64,000 nt of DNA from Hedera helix (lineage: Eukaryota > Streptophyta > Magnoliopsida > Apiales > Araliaceae), in the NCBI GenBank assembly GCA_947179155.2, contig OX359264.1, positions 61,777,202-61,841,201 on the forward strand. Direction: 5' to 3'. A program made the position numbers and the translations under genes. Positions within the stretch are counted from its first letter, which is position 1; each line of letters starts with the position of its first letter. Below are positions 23,075 to 36,336 of the stretch, one piece after another. Under the pieces are notes generated by a model. It saw only the letters and a list, made by a program, of their open reading frames with translations. It made no database searches and was not told where the DNA came from.

Positions 23075-24276
23075 TGTGCTTAAATTTTATAAAATACTCG
23101 TAAGCGCACGAATCTATTGTAAAATAATTTTATGCGAAATACGAGGTCGATCTCAAAAGGATTATTGAATGATTAATTAAATCTAAATTATATTCAATTC
23201 TAATCTAGTTAACAAAAAGTGATTTTAGAAATAATTAAAACTAAAACTAAATATAATAAAAATCAAGACTAATAATTAAACTAAACTTTTAATTAATGGA
23301 AGAAAATTCTGAGGTTCGAAATCCATAATATTAATTATGTGTATATCTTATTATTCATTATCAATTCGAAATAACAATTTGAAAATCAATTCAATGCTTT
23401 CTCAAGATTGTTCATTTAAGTACATAAAAATATTTCTTTTGTAAATTCTTATTTTCCAAGGTTAAATGTATAAGACCAAAGCATTATATGTATCCATCAA
23501 TTTAAAAAATAAATAATCTTAGTTCTTAATTTAGATTTTAAATCACAATTCGGATTAAATTAAATTAATTGAAACTATTCAAAATACATGATATAATGAA
23601 TGAAACAATTTAATTTAAATCTACCAAATACATAAGAATTATTAACATTAAAATCAATTTGAGAATTTATAATAAATTTTAAAATATTACATAATTAATA
23701 ATGTTTCATCCTACACCTCAGAAATTAATTTAACAATACATGGCAATAGAAACAAGGATTAAGTAATAACCCATTATTATGCTTGTGGAGACTGCTAATA
23801 TATTTTTTCCTCCTTTCTGCCGCAGTAATCCAAGCTCCTTGGTGATGATGTATGTTATGGTATATCAATTTTCGTGCCAACTTGAATGATCTTTATGTTT
23901 CTGCTTTGAACCTCCTCAATTTCCGTGCTAATGCTTTACATTGCTGCTTTGATATTCTATTGTTGTGATATCTCCTCTCCTTTTTCCATGCGTTGCTGTT
24001 GTATTCCTTTTATAATCTGGAGCTGACACAATTTTTTCTCTTTCAAACTCTTTAATATTTTATCTTTTTAGTCTTTTGCTTTATCTTCTTTCCCTTTTCA
24101 AGTTTGTTGAAACTTTTTTTCTTTTCATTCCTTTTTTTTCCCTTGGTCTTGCAATTGAATTCATAATTTGGGTTTTTTAATTTCTCAAAACCTGTACACC
24201 AAATTAAATCTAATTAATATAAAATTAGACTATTAAATATATTTTTAAAGGAAATAAATGTATAATAACATGCTCA
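23075..24276 (-). repeat. 3' LTR of the Athila-like element
   Basis: 1202 bp, plus-strand TGTGCTTAAATTTT to ATGCTCA (sense TGAGCAT to AAGCACA). It aligns along its length with 45029-46229. In sense, a tttaggtttaggggtattta stretch at 24277-24296 precedes it and may be a decayed polypurine tract. Confidence 0.88.
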
Positions 24277-25779
24277 TTAAATACCCCTAAACCTAAATTT
24301 TTACTAGTACTCGAGCAAAATAAAAATTAAGAAAACTAAACAAATAAAATCCTAACTAAACCTAAGTCATTTTCGTATGGAGCACGATAATATTTAGCGT
24401 ATACTACAAGCTTTTAAAACCCAAGGTTATCCCAAGTGGACGAGTTATGTTTCGTGAGGGTTTGTAGTGAATATATCACAAAATTCAAAATTCAAAGTAA
24501 ATTTTTTTGAGTTTAACTAATTATGAAATTAAAAGAAAATTTTTAAATATCCATGGGCATTACACATAAGTAAGATCAAATTCAAAGTCACACTTTCAGC
24601 TTATCAAAAATACTACATATTTATTTAAGACACCATCCGTCATAAAATTAATTTCACAAAATGCATGCATGTGTATGTGATGTAACTCTTAGTAAGGTCT
24701 TTTGGCAATAAAAATCAAGCAAACTCATTTTTTTTCTCCAATTTTTCTATTTTTTTTTCTATTCTTGATTTATGCAATGTCTCTTTTTCTTAGGTTTTTC
24801 AAAGTTACCCATATAACGAGCGTTTGACCACTGACTCCTAAATCAGTTAGTTTTAGAGCACTAAGTGTAAAGACACCCCTAATGACTTACTTATTCGAGT
24901 AACAAAGACCACAAAAATAGATTAATCAAAGCTACTTATATCCATCATATTTTTCAGTGTAATTTTTTAATTCGATGGACATCGAAGCAATATTTATATT
25001 TATTTATTTTTAAACTTTTTTTTTTCTTTTTTTACAACGAGTCATCTCGATGCATTCTATTTTTTCTTTTTTTTTTCTAATTTTTTTCTTGAAATTACTC
25101 GACTCATAATTTATACCCCACAACTAAGAATTTGTGCGAATGTAAAGTACAAAAATGCATATAAATTTTAATTTTATTCAAGATGTTCAAAACTAGGATT
25201 TTGTATTTTATCAAAGGTTTAAGAGTTTTAAATCTTTTTAATCCTGCTAATATTTTTACTCCACAGACATTTGTTAAAATTAATCCAACTCATAAAAAGT
25301 TAAACAATTTTTTTTATTTTTAAATTTATTTCCTAAAAAGAAGAAAAATAAATAAATAAATAAATAAAAATCTAAATACAAAACTAACAAAAAATTAAAA
25401 TTTTTCCCATACTTAAATCATGCATTGTCCTCAATGTTTCCTTATATACTAACCAAAAATGCAGATGCATAAATCACATTTAAAAAATATGAATGAAAAT
25501 ATCAAATAGTAAGGGAAAGATCACACCTGATTGGTTTCGTACTGCACTCTAACAACAAAATTATGAAGAATAAAATTAGTATGCACAAAGAATAAAATAA
25601 TGGACCTAACTAACTAAAACAAACTGACACACTAAAAATAAATAACTTATACTAGACAATTAAAAAAATATGGTGAAAAAGAAAACAAATGAATATATGT
25701 ACAAATCTTATAGATCCTAAAACACATCCAACTGTAAAATAGTGATGCAAAAGGGGAAATGAATGTGAGCTTTTCATTA
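24277..25779 (-). other. 3' noncoding region of the Athila-like element
   Basis: Between the last protein remnant and the 3' LTR in sense direction. It is AT-rich with long T runs (24725-24775, 25015-25090) and no open frame with a domain. Where autonomous relatives carry pol, nothing is recognisable. Confidence 0.6.
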
Positions 25780-27053
25780 TTATTCAGGAGGTCTATGCAA
25801 TTGAAAATGATCAAAATTCTCATCACAGTTATGTTTAACAACAACCTCAAGAAATTTCTTACTTACATTGTGAAAACATGAAAGAATTAGTTTAAATGCA
25901 TGTTCACATGTTGTTGACTCATGTATAGTAGACCTCAACAACTCATTAACCTTATTCAAGTATTCAGACTCATCCCAATTTTGATTAAGATGATTCAAGA
26001 AAAAACCTATTAGATCATTTACAACCATAAGTTTTTTTTTTCATTCATCACTTGAGTCATAAACAACTCTTTGATCATGGGTTGGAGTGTCAATTCTAAA
26101 AGATGTATGGATTTAGAACGCGGGAGAGGTTCAATTTTATCTTTTCATTTGACAGTATTCATTAATGCGGCATATTCTAACAAATAGTTCACCTTACTAA
26201 CTGCAGTATCATCATCAAAATTCATACCAAAATGAGCTAAACAACTCTCTAATGGGTCATCATAGGATAAATGTCTAAAGGAATAATGGACAACACTCTC
26301 AATAAAATTAACCTCATAGAGATCATTATGATTAGGAGGTTGTTGACAAACGCTAAATACATTGAGTTCTACAATCATATTTTCAAAAGACAATTTCATA
26401 ACCTCATTGCGGTAATTGATTATCGCGTTGGAGGTGGCCAAGAAAGGTCGCCTTAAAATCACAGGAATTTGGGCATTAACATTTTCTACAGGTTGAGTAT
26501 CTATGACAATAAAGTCTACAGGAAAGTAAAACTTATCAACCTTAATCAAGACATCCTCTATGGTACCCCTAAGAACTGTAACAGACCTATCAGCTAACTA
26601 AATTCTCACAGAAGTGGGTCTAAGTTCTCCTCATCCTAATTGCACATACACAGAATATGACAATAGATTGACACTTGCACCTATAACATGGTCACCTATA
26701 ACACAAGAAATGGTAGGACATCCGAGATTTTTATACTTGACAAGAGTTTTCATTTGGATTATGGAACTAACTTGCTCGGTCAAACATGCTGTTTTAGGGA
26801 CATTTCTTTTTCTTTTCTGTGTACATAGATCTTTTAAAAATTTAGCATAAGAGGGTACTTGCTGAATGACATCAAGGAATGTGATGTTTATGTGAACTTA
26901 CTTAAACACTTTTAAAATATCACTATATGGTGTGTCTTTCTTTACTGGGTCAAGTCTATATGGAAAAAGAGCTTTAGGGATATAAGGCGCAATAAGTGGT
27001 TTGGGCTCTTTTGATTTTTCAATAGTAGGTTTTTCATCTATTTTCTTATCACT
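25780..27053 (-). pseudogene. Athila-like gag C-terminus and aspartic protease remnant
   Basis: In minus-strand order, 27053-26898 encodes KEPKPLIAPYIPKALFPYRL, the linker before the protease in such elements. Then, across several stops, a degenerate GASVNLL protease-type motif appears near 26665, followed at 26549-26145 by PVDFIVIDTQPVEN, PVILRRPFLATSNAIINYRN and KLSFENMIVELNVFSVC, the C-terminal half of the retropepsin-like domain. The catalytic Asp-Ser/Thr-Gly is not intact. The family position LGRPFLAT reads LRRPFLAT here. A further frame at 26028-25780 is open but unassigned. LTR B separates this from the gag part at 29998-30425. Confidence 0.8.
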
Positions 27054-27058
27054 AGACC

Positions 27059-29997
27059 TGTCACGCCCCCAAATCTGGGCCCACACAGCCCAAACTTGAG
27101 TCGTCAAAAGACTACAACAAAATTATTACAACAAAGCACAACGTACTACAATACAGTGTATAATAATACACAACTAAGTCTTCACTATTATTGCCACACT
27201 ATTTTACAAAACGTGAAGACTATGATAACTATTCCTCGGACCCTCACTCCATTCCCCCGGCTAGACCCTGTTATGTTTTCATCTCCTGTTGAAAAACAAT
27301 GGAACAAAAGAAAGGGTGAGCTCAAATAGCCCAGTAAGAAAAATCATGACTAAGATAATGACGAATAAATTATCATTAGCCTTCAACAGTTGAGTTCTTG
27401 ATAGAATACAATAGACTACAAGGTTTATATCAAAAACTGCAGTTAAATTCTTAAACAATGTTTAGATCAATAATAGCAGCGGAATGAGCAATCTATTAGA
27501 AGAATAATGCAGACTATAATGTCCACTCGCTTCTCTTTTTCGTAAAAACATCATCAACTTTTATCATCTGAAATACCATTAGTCATGATAATATAAATTC
27601 ACAGTTCCTGATCATAATCATGCACATCAACAGTTCATCTTTGTACTACGGGCCAAAGATATTCAATATAGCACCAACGGTCATGATTATACCAGATTCA
27701 GCCTTTGGTCATAATCATACCAAACAACAGTTCATCTTTGCACTACGGGCCAAAGAGAACATTCACCACGTGCCATAAAAGACACCGAACAGATGTATCG
27801 CCTTTAACCTATTATATCGCCTTTAACCTATCATCTGTTCAACAAATATATCACATCTGTGCCCCCGGCCACAGATATTCACAACAGCTTGATTTTTGGA
27901 TGATTAGAATGATATAAATGATGAACAGAAGAAATAGGATAACAATAAGTATCGGAAGTTTACTTTGTACAGACTCAAATAATGTCCAAATTGTCAACAT
28001 GATGTGGAGTGAAATTTAAAAATGATATTCAAGATCCACAGTTCAGAATAACGGTTACAATTCAATAGAAAGGTTCACGTAAATAGGAAGGTTCAGTTGA
28101 AATAATGAAGTTCAACTATTATGGAACATATAATATTTTCAGGAATTATAGAAGCAATAGTTCCATAATAAATTTCGATTTAGGAGTATGAAAGAAAATA
28201 ATATCCCTTACCGTAGCAGGTTTGATTAACAAAAGGTGAAGGAAATTAATACAAAGGGTTATTCACCAACAGGCGGCAATCCGCTCCGTAAGGTTATTCC
28301 CACAATTTAATAGAATTTGAGTACAAAGAGTTATTCACCAAACAGGCGGCAATCCGCTCCGTAAGGTTATTCCCACAATTTAATAGAATTTGAGTACAAA
28401 GAGTTATTCACCAAACAGGCGGCAATCCGCTCCATAAGGTTATTCTCAGAGATTAATAATGAATGAATACGAAAGGTTATTCACCAACAGGCGGCAATCC
28501 GCTCCGTAAGGTTATTCCCACAATTTAATACATGGAAATAAAAGGCACGTCTTATGAGTAAGGAAGAAACAATATTATTATCGAGAATCAAATAATGATA
28601 ATCCCTTACCATAGTACGTTTGAATAATGGAAGATGAAAAAGATGGTATCCCTTACCTCAACACGTGACTGGATATTGATTTAAATGAGGTTGATTAACT
28701 TGAACAGTACACGTATACTTATAGATCTTCACAAATACTCAAGATGACTTAAGCACACTTAGAGAGAACTTTCACAAGAAGTATTTAGAGAGAGAAAGAA
28801 AGAACAAGTAAGGAAGTTTATGAAAAATCCTTAAGTTAAGGCTTCTATTTATAGCCAAAAATCTTATCATTCATTTAATCTAAACCATTCATTTAAAGAT
28901 TATCTTTTAATCTACACCATCCATTTCAAATATTATATTATCTTTAATCTACACCATTATTTCATATCACCTAATAATCACCTAACTTTATATTATAAAC
29001 AAATCAATTTAATTATTCAACAATAATTCACACTTTAATCTACACCATTCATTTCATATCATCTAATAATCACCTAACTTTATATTATAAATAAATCAAT
29101 TCAATTATTCAACAATAATTCACACTTTAATCTACACCATTCATTTCATATCACCTAATAATCACCTAACTTTATATTATAAATAAATAACTTTATCAAT
29201 TCAATTATTATGACTAATTGTTATAAATACAGTATAGTTAGCTCTTAGATATCAAGTCAATAAATTAATGAAATACAACTGTTTAAATAACATCATAATA
29301 GAGATAACAATAATGTAAAATAAAGCATACGTTACTGTGTAATGACAATTATTGATTCAATAATGTGAATTACTGTGCATATGTTACTGTGACAATTATT
29401 AGGTTCAATAATTTTAAAAACAGTGCAACAACAATTATTGACTCAATGATATAAAATACAGTGTAATGACAATTATTAAATCAATAATGCAAAATACTGT
29501 GTAACAACAATTATTGAATTGATAATATAAAATATTATGCAGTGACAATTATCGATGAAATGATGCGTAACAGTTACGGTGTCAATTATCAGACAAAAAA
29601 TATGAGACACTATGCAATACCGTGTGTTACTGTAGAGTACCGAGTGCTACAGAAAATACCAATAACTACCGTATGCTACTATTCTTTTATCACCGGTATT
29701 TTAACAGTTCCGTTGACTATTTTTATTTAAAAAGGTTATTTCTGTCGTTTTCTATATCCGACAAATATTCCGTTGTGGGGTCCACCAATAATTTGTTATT
29801 TCGGCGCCGTCGGACCAAACGAATATTCCCCGACCAAACGAATATTCCCCGACAAAGCGAATATTGTCCAACAAAATAAAATTTGCACATAACATCCTTA
29901 ACTTTTAACTTTATCGATTTAACCACTTACTGTTTCAAAAAAAATATATATGAAAAAAAAATTAAATTTTGTATTTCATAAAATTCGGGGTCTTACA
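27059..29997 (-). mobile_element. Solo LTR B of the Tekay-type family
   Basis: A 2939-bp LTR with TSD AGACC at 27054-27058 and 29998-30002. Plus-strand start TGTCACGCC carries one change from the family TGTGACGCC, and the end is GGGGTCTTACA. It has four 72/73-bp cores (28258-28525). The insertion broke the gag frame of the Athila-like element and lies in the same orientation. Confidence 0.95.
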
Positions 29998-30425
29998 AGA
30001 CCCATTTGCATGATTATTTATTTTCTGACCAGACCTAAGGGTAGTGATGGACTTCACTTCCTCAAGACTCCTATCAGGATTCGTGACTTCATACTGACTT
30101 TTGGGGTTAGGAACGGGTTGACTAGGCAACTTTCCTTTCTCTCTCTCACCTAAGGCGGTGGCTAATTGTCCCATTTGAGTTTCAAGTTTCAAGATAGACT
30201 GTTGGGTATCAAGAAAAGACTGCTGAGTGATTTGCATAAATTGTTACAGAGTGTCTTCTAAGGAAGGTTCTCTTTGAGGGGCAACAAACTGAGATTGTGA
30301 CTGAAAACCTGGAGGATATGATGGATTTGGGCCTGTAAATTGTTGCCTTCCATAATTCAATGGAGGCTGATTTTGCCTCAAAGACAAGTTTGGGTGATTC
30401 CTCCAATTAGGGTTGTATGTGGTAG
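29998..30425 (-). pseudogene. Athila-like gag, C-terminal fragment
   Basis: Minus-strand reading gives NPNWRNHPNLSLRQNQPP, then SLEDTL followed by a TAA (30244-30246), then TQQSILKLETQMGQLATALG and NPDRSLEEVKSITTLRSGQ, the region just before the protease in Athila/Tat gag. LTR C lies upstream and LTR B downstream, so this fragment is trapped between two solo LTRs. Confidence 0.82.
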
Positions 30426-30430
30426 AAAAT

Positions 30431-32824
30431 TGTGACACCCCCAAATTTGGGTTCACACAACCCAAACTTGAGTTGTCAAAAGACTACAACGTTGATGCCA
30501 AAAACTGCAGTTAAATTCTTGAACAACGTTCAGATCAATAATAGCAGCGGAATGAACAATCTATTAGAAGAATAATGCAGACTATAGTGTCCACTAGCTT
30601 CTCTTTTTAGGAAAAATATCATCAACTTTTATCATCTGAAACACCACTGACCATGAGAATACAAACTCACAGTTCTTGGTCATAATCATGCAAATCAACA
30701 GTTCATTTTTGCACTATGGGCCAAAGATATTCAATATAACACCAACGGTCATGATTATACCAGTATTCAGCATTTGGTCATAATCATACAAAACAACAGT
30801 TCATCTTTGCATTACGGGCGAAAAAGAATTTTCACCACGTGTCATAAAAGATACCGAACAGATGTATCGCCTTTAACCTATCATCTGTTCAACAATTATA
30901 TCGCATCTGTGCCCCCAGCCACAGACATTCACAACAACTTGATTTTTAATGATTAGTACAAATAATAGTAATACAAATGATGAACAGAAGAAACAGGATA
31001 AACAATAAGTATCGGAAGTTTACTTTGTGCAGATTTAGATAATGTCGAAATTGTCAACATGATGTAGAGTAAAATTCAAAAATGATATTCAAGATCTACA
31101 TTTTAGAATAACGGTTACAGTTCAATAGAAATGTTTAGAAAAATAGGAAATGAATACAAAGAGTAATTCACCAAACATGCGGTAATCCGCATAGTCAGGT
31201 TATTCTCAAAGATTAATAAGGAATAAATACGAAAGGTTATTCACCAACATGCGATAATCCGCGCTGTAAGGTTATTCCCACAATTTAATAAAAATTGAAT
31301 ACGAAGAGTTATTCACCAAACATGCGGTAATCCGCGCAGTAAGGTTATTCTCAAAGATTAATAAGGAATGAATACGAAAGGTTATTCACCAACAGGCGGT
31401 AATCCGCGCCGTAAGGTTATTCCCACAATTTAATACATGAAAATAAATGACACATCTTATGAGTAAAAGAGAAACGATATTATTTTCGAGAATCAAAGAA
31501 TGATAATCCCTTACCGTAGTAAGTTTAAATAGTAGAAGATGAAAAAGATGGTATCCCTTAGCTTAACACGTGACTGGATATTGATTTAAATGAGGTTGAT
31601 TAACTTGAACAGTACTCGTACAGTTATAGATCTTCACAAATACTCAAGATGACTTAAGCACACTTAAAGAGAACTTACACAAAGAAATATTTAGAAAGTG
31701 AAAGAAAGAATGAGCAAAAAGTTTATGAAAAATCCTTAAATTAAGGCCTCTATTTATAGCCAAAAATCTTATCATAACTAAGATTTTCTTATTTAATCCA
31801 AACCGTTCATTTCAAGATAATGTTTAATTCTTACCACTCATTTCATCTTTTAAGATTTCTTTAATTTAAACCATTCATTTAAAAATCATCTTTAATCTAC
31901 ACCATCCATTTCAAATTCTATATTATCTTTAATCTATACCATTCATTTCATCTTTTAAGATTTTCTTAATCTAAACCATTCATTTAAATATCATCTTCAT
32001 TATACACCGTTCATTTAAAATTCTATAATTATTACATTATCTTTAATATATACCATTCATTTTATATCACCTAAATTTATATTATTTATTATGATAAACA
32101 AATAACTTTATCAATTCAATTATTCAATAATAATTCACACTTATTCATTATTATGACTAATTGTTATAAATATAGTGTAGTTGGCTCTCTGAGTTAGATA
32201 TCAAGTTAATTAATTAATGAAATATAACTGTTTAAATAACATCATAATAGAGATAACAATAATGCAGAAAGTATGTAAAAGAAAGAATACGTTACTGTGT
32301 CATGACAATTATTGATTCAATAATGTGAATTACTGTGCATATGCTACTATGACAATTATCAGTTTAATAATATGAATTATTGTGCATGTGACAATAAAGT
32401 CAAATATTGTACGATAACCACTTTATCAGTTTAATAATATGAAACACTGTGCAATGCCGTGTGCTACTGTGCAATATCATGTGCTACTGTGCAATACCGT
32501 ATGTTACTATTCTTTTACCATTGGATATTTTAACAATTAAAAGTGATATTGCCATTGACCATTTCAAAATTATTTACGTCATTTTTGATATCCGACAATT
32601 ATTCGTTGTAGGGTTCACCAATGATTGGTTCGTACGGCTCCGTTGTACGAATATTCCCCGACAGAACGAATATTCCCCGACCAAACGAATATTGTCCGAC
32701 ATAAAATAATTTACACATAACATCCTTAACTTTTAACTTTATCAATTTAACCACTTACTATTTCAGAAAAAATATATATGAAGAAAAATTAAAATTTTTA
32801 TTTCATAAAATTTGGGGTCTTACA
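30431..32824 (-). mobile_element. Solo LTR C, diverged Tekay-type copy
   Basis: 2394 bp with TSD AAAAT at 30426-30430 and 32825-32829. It is the most diverged of the five LTRs and lacks about 0.35 kb found in LTR B after about 27115: a gactacaac phrase passes directly to a later LTR part at about 30490. It has four degenerate 72-bp cores (31165-31430), written gcggtaatccgc or gcgataatccgc instead of gcggcaatccgc. It is probably the oldest insertion of this family here. Confidence 0.93.
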
Positions 32825-32829
32825 AAAAT

Positions 32830-33485
32830 AGGCTATCAGATGATCTCTTATAAGAATTTAGAGTATTTGTTTGCTCAACATAGCTCTCTAGAGAGGTGTA
32901 TGGTGAATTGACAAACGATGCACACCCTTCATTCCTAGCACTCATCGCGGAATTCATAGTTTGACTCAAGGCTAGGGTTTCTACATTCTTAGTAAGATTT
33001 CCTAAGGCATTTTTTACATTAAAATCGTCTCTTATCTCATATAACCCCCCTTTTCTAGGCTTCTCTATCTCACTAGAAAAATCTCATTGCTGAGAATTTT
33101 CGGACAAGGTTTCAAGGAATCGCCAGACATCAGTGTTACTTAAATTCAAGAATTCTCCTTTATTCATAGACTTAGTCATGTGACGATTTAACATAGTCAA
33201 AATGTTATATAAATATTGTACGAGTCTCCATAATTCGAAACCATGATATGGACACCTTAAAAGTAAGTCCTTAAATCTCTCCCAATTCAAATAAAATTGC
33301 TCACTCTCGGTTTGACGAAAATCTGCAATTTTTCTTCTAAGGGCATTTGTTTTAGACATTGGGAAAATTTTTGACAAGAATTTACTAATTAATTGGTCCC
33401 AACCAGTGATTGAATTAGAAGGAAGTGAGTTTAACCATGTCTTAGCCCTATCTTTTAGAGAGAATGGAAATAGACAAAGCCTAAC
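32830..33485 (-). pseudogene. Athila-like gag, central Retrotrans_gag domain fragment
   Basis: Minus-strand reading gives LFPFSLKDRAKTWLNSLPSN, then KFLSKIFPMSKTNALRRKIA and WERFKDLLLRCPYHGF, the Retrotrans_gag core. A TGA-equivalent stop at 33084-33086 follows LSENSQQ, and the frame continues as diverged sequence to the LTR C target site. Its N-terminal continuation is at 43978-44242 beyond the nested element. The target AGATT lies in a Glu-Ser-Val stretch, so the original junction is visible. Confidence 0.85.
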
Positions 33486-33490
33486 AGATT

Positions 33491-36336
33491 TGTGACGCCC
33501 CCAAATCTGGGCCCACACAGCCCAAACTTGAGTCGTCAAAATACTACAACAAAATTATTACAACAAAGCACAACGTACAACAATACAGTGTATAATAATA
33601 CACAACTAAGTCTTCACTATTATTGCCACACTATTTTACAAAACGTGAAGATTATGATAACTATTCCTCGGACCCTCACTCCATTCCCCGGCTAGACCCT
33701 GTTATGTTTTCATCTCCTGTTGAAAAACAATGGAACAAAAGAAAGGGTGAGCTCAAATAGCCCAGTAAAGAATATCATGACTAAGATAATGACGAATAAA
33801 TTATCATTAGTCTTCAACAGTTGAGTTCTTGATAGAATACAATAGACTACAAGGTTTATATCAAAAACTGCAGTTAAATTCTTAAACAACGTTCAGATCA
33901 ATAATAGCAGCGGAATGAGTAATCTATTAGAAGAATAATGCAGACTATAATGTCCACTCGGTTCTCTTTTTAGGAAAAACATCATCAACTTTTATCATCT
34001 GAAATATCATTAGTCAAGATAATACAAATTCACAATTCCTGATCATAATCATGCACATCAACAGTTCATCTTTGTACTACGGGCCAAAGATATTCAATAT
34101 AGCACCAACGGTCATGATTATACCAGATTCAGCCTTTGGTCATAATCATACCAAACAACAGTTCATCTTTGCACTACGGGCCAAAGAGAACATTCACCAC
34201 GTGCCATAAAAGACACCGAACAGATGTATCGCCTTTAACCTATTATATCGCCTTTAACCTATCATCTGTTCAACAAATATATCACATCTGTGCCCCCGGC
34301 CACAGATATTCACAACAGCTTGATTTTTGGATGATTAGAATGATATATATGATGAACAGAAGAAATAGGATAACAATAAGTACCGGAAGTTTACTTTGTA
34401 CAGATTCAAATAATGTCCAAATTGTCAACATGATGTGGAGTGAAATTTAAAAATGATATTCAAGATCCACAGTTCAGAATAACGGTTACAATTCAATAGA
34501 AAGGTTCACGTAAATAGGAAGGTTCAGTTGAAATAATGAAGTTCAACTATTATGGAACATATAATATTTTCAGGAATTATAGAAGCAATAGTTCCATAAT
34601 AAATTTCGATTTAGGAGTATGAAAGAAAATAATATCCCTTACCGTAGCAGGTTTGATTAACAAAAGGTGAAGGAAATTAATACAAAGGGTTATTCACCAA
34701 CAGGCGGCAATCCGCTCCGTAAGGTTATTCCCACAATTTAATAGAATTTGAGTACAAAGAGTTATTCACCAAACAGGCGGCAATCCGCTCCGTAAGGTTA
34801 TTCCCACAATTTAATAGAATTTGAGTACAAAGAGTTATTCACCAAACAGGCGGCAATCCGCTCCGTAAGGTTATTCTCAGAGATTAATAATGAATGAATA
34901 CGAAAGGTTATTCACCAACAGGCGGCAATCCGCTCCGTAAGGTTATTCCCACAATTTAATACATGGAAATAAAAGGCACGTCTTATGAGTAAGGAAGAAA
35001 CAATATTATTATCGAGAATCAAATAATGATAATCCCTTACCATAGTACGTTTGAATAATGGAAGATGAAAAAGATGGTATCCCTTACCGTAACACGTGAC
35101 TGGATATTGATTTAAATGAGGTTGATTAACTTGAACAGTACACGTATACTTATAGATCTTCACAAATACTCAAGATGACTTAAGCACACTTAGAGAGAAC
35201 TTTCACAAGAAGTATTTAGAGAGAGAAAGAAAGAACAAGTAAGGAAGTTTATGAAAAATCCTTAAGTTAAGGCTTCTATTTATAGCCAAAAATCTTATCA
35301 TTCATTTAATCTAAACCATTCATTTAAAGATCATCTTTTAATCTACACCATCCATTTCAAATATTATATTATCTTTAATCTACACCATTCATTTCATATC
35401 ACCTAATAATCACCTAACTTTATATTATAAACAAATCAATTCAATTATTCAACAATAATTCACACTTTAATCTACACCATTCATTTCATATCACCTAATA
35501 ATCACCTAACTTTATATTATAAACAAATAACTTTATCAATTCAATTATTATGACTAATTGTTATAAATACAGTATAGTTAGCTCTTAGATATCAAGTCAA
35601 TAAATTAATGAAATACAACTGTTTAAATAACATCATAATAGAGATAACAATAATGTAAAATAAAGCATACGTTACTGTGTAATGACAATTATTGATTCAA
35701 TAATGTGAATTACTGTGCATATGTTACTGTGACAATTATTAGGTTCAATAATTTTAAAAACAGTGCAACAACAATTATTGACTCAATGATATAAAATACA
35801 GTGTAATGACAATTATTAAATCAATAATGCAAAATACTGTGTAACAACAATTATTGAATTGATAAAGAAAATATTATGCAGTGACAATTATCGATGAAAT
35901 GATGCGTAACAGTTACGGTGTCAATTATCAGACCAAAAATATGAGACACTATGCAATACCGTGTGTTACTGTAGAGTACCGAGTGCTACAGAAAATACCA
36001 ATAACTATCGTATGTTACTATTCTTTTATCACCGGTATTTTAACAGTTCCGTTGACTATTTTTATTTAAAAAGGTTATTTCTGTCGTTTTCTATATCCGA
36101 CAAATATTCCGATGTAGGGTCCACCAATAATTTGTTATTTCGGCGCCGTCGGACCAAACGAATATTCTCCGACCAAACGAATATTCCCCGACAAAGCGAA
36201 TATTGTCCGACAAAGTAAAATTTGCACATAACATCCTTAACTTTTAACTTTATCGATTTAACCACTTACTGTTTTAAAAAAATATCTATAGGAAGAAAAA
36301 TTAAATTTTGTATTTCATAAAATTCGGGGTCTTACA
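33491..36336 (-). repeat. 3' LTR of the Tekay-type element
   Basis: 2846 bp, plus-strand TGTGACGCCCCC to GGGGTCTTACA. It has four 72/73-bp cores (34687-34953) and a reverse-strand TATA at 35276-35285. Most differences from the 5' LTR lie in 35860-36336, many private to this copy. The pol frame reads through its first 36 bases before a stop at 36301-36303. Confidence 0.95.
35686..35856 (-). promoter_or_regulatory. HD-Zip-type site array in U3 of the 3' LTR
   Basis: CAATTATTG occurs at 35686-35694, 35772-35780 and 35848-35856, with weaker variants between at about 40-45 bp intervals. In sense it lies about 400-580 bp upstream of the TATA box. The same array occurs in the 5' LTR near 43320-43490, with one 9-mer in a unit reading tattggctc downstream. 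Confidence 0.5.

Noticed and set aside
29622..29926. Opposed 67- and 85-codon open frames at the U3 end of every LTR copy
   Set aside because: They overlap on both strands in repetitive U3 DNA without a domain, and repeat because the LTR does.
34136..34450. A 70-104 codon open frame (MVIIIPNNSSSLHYG) seen in LTRs A, B, D and E
   Set aside because: It recurs only because the LTRs are copies of one sequence. It has no domain, differs in length among copies and is degenerate in LTR C.
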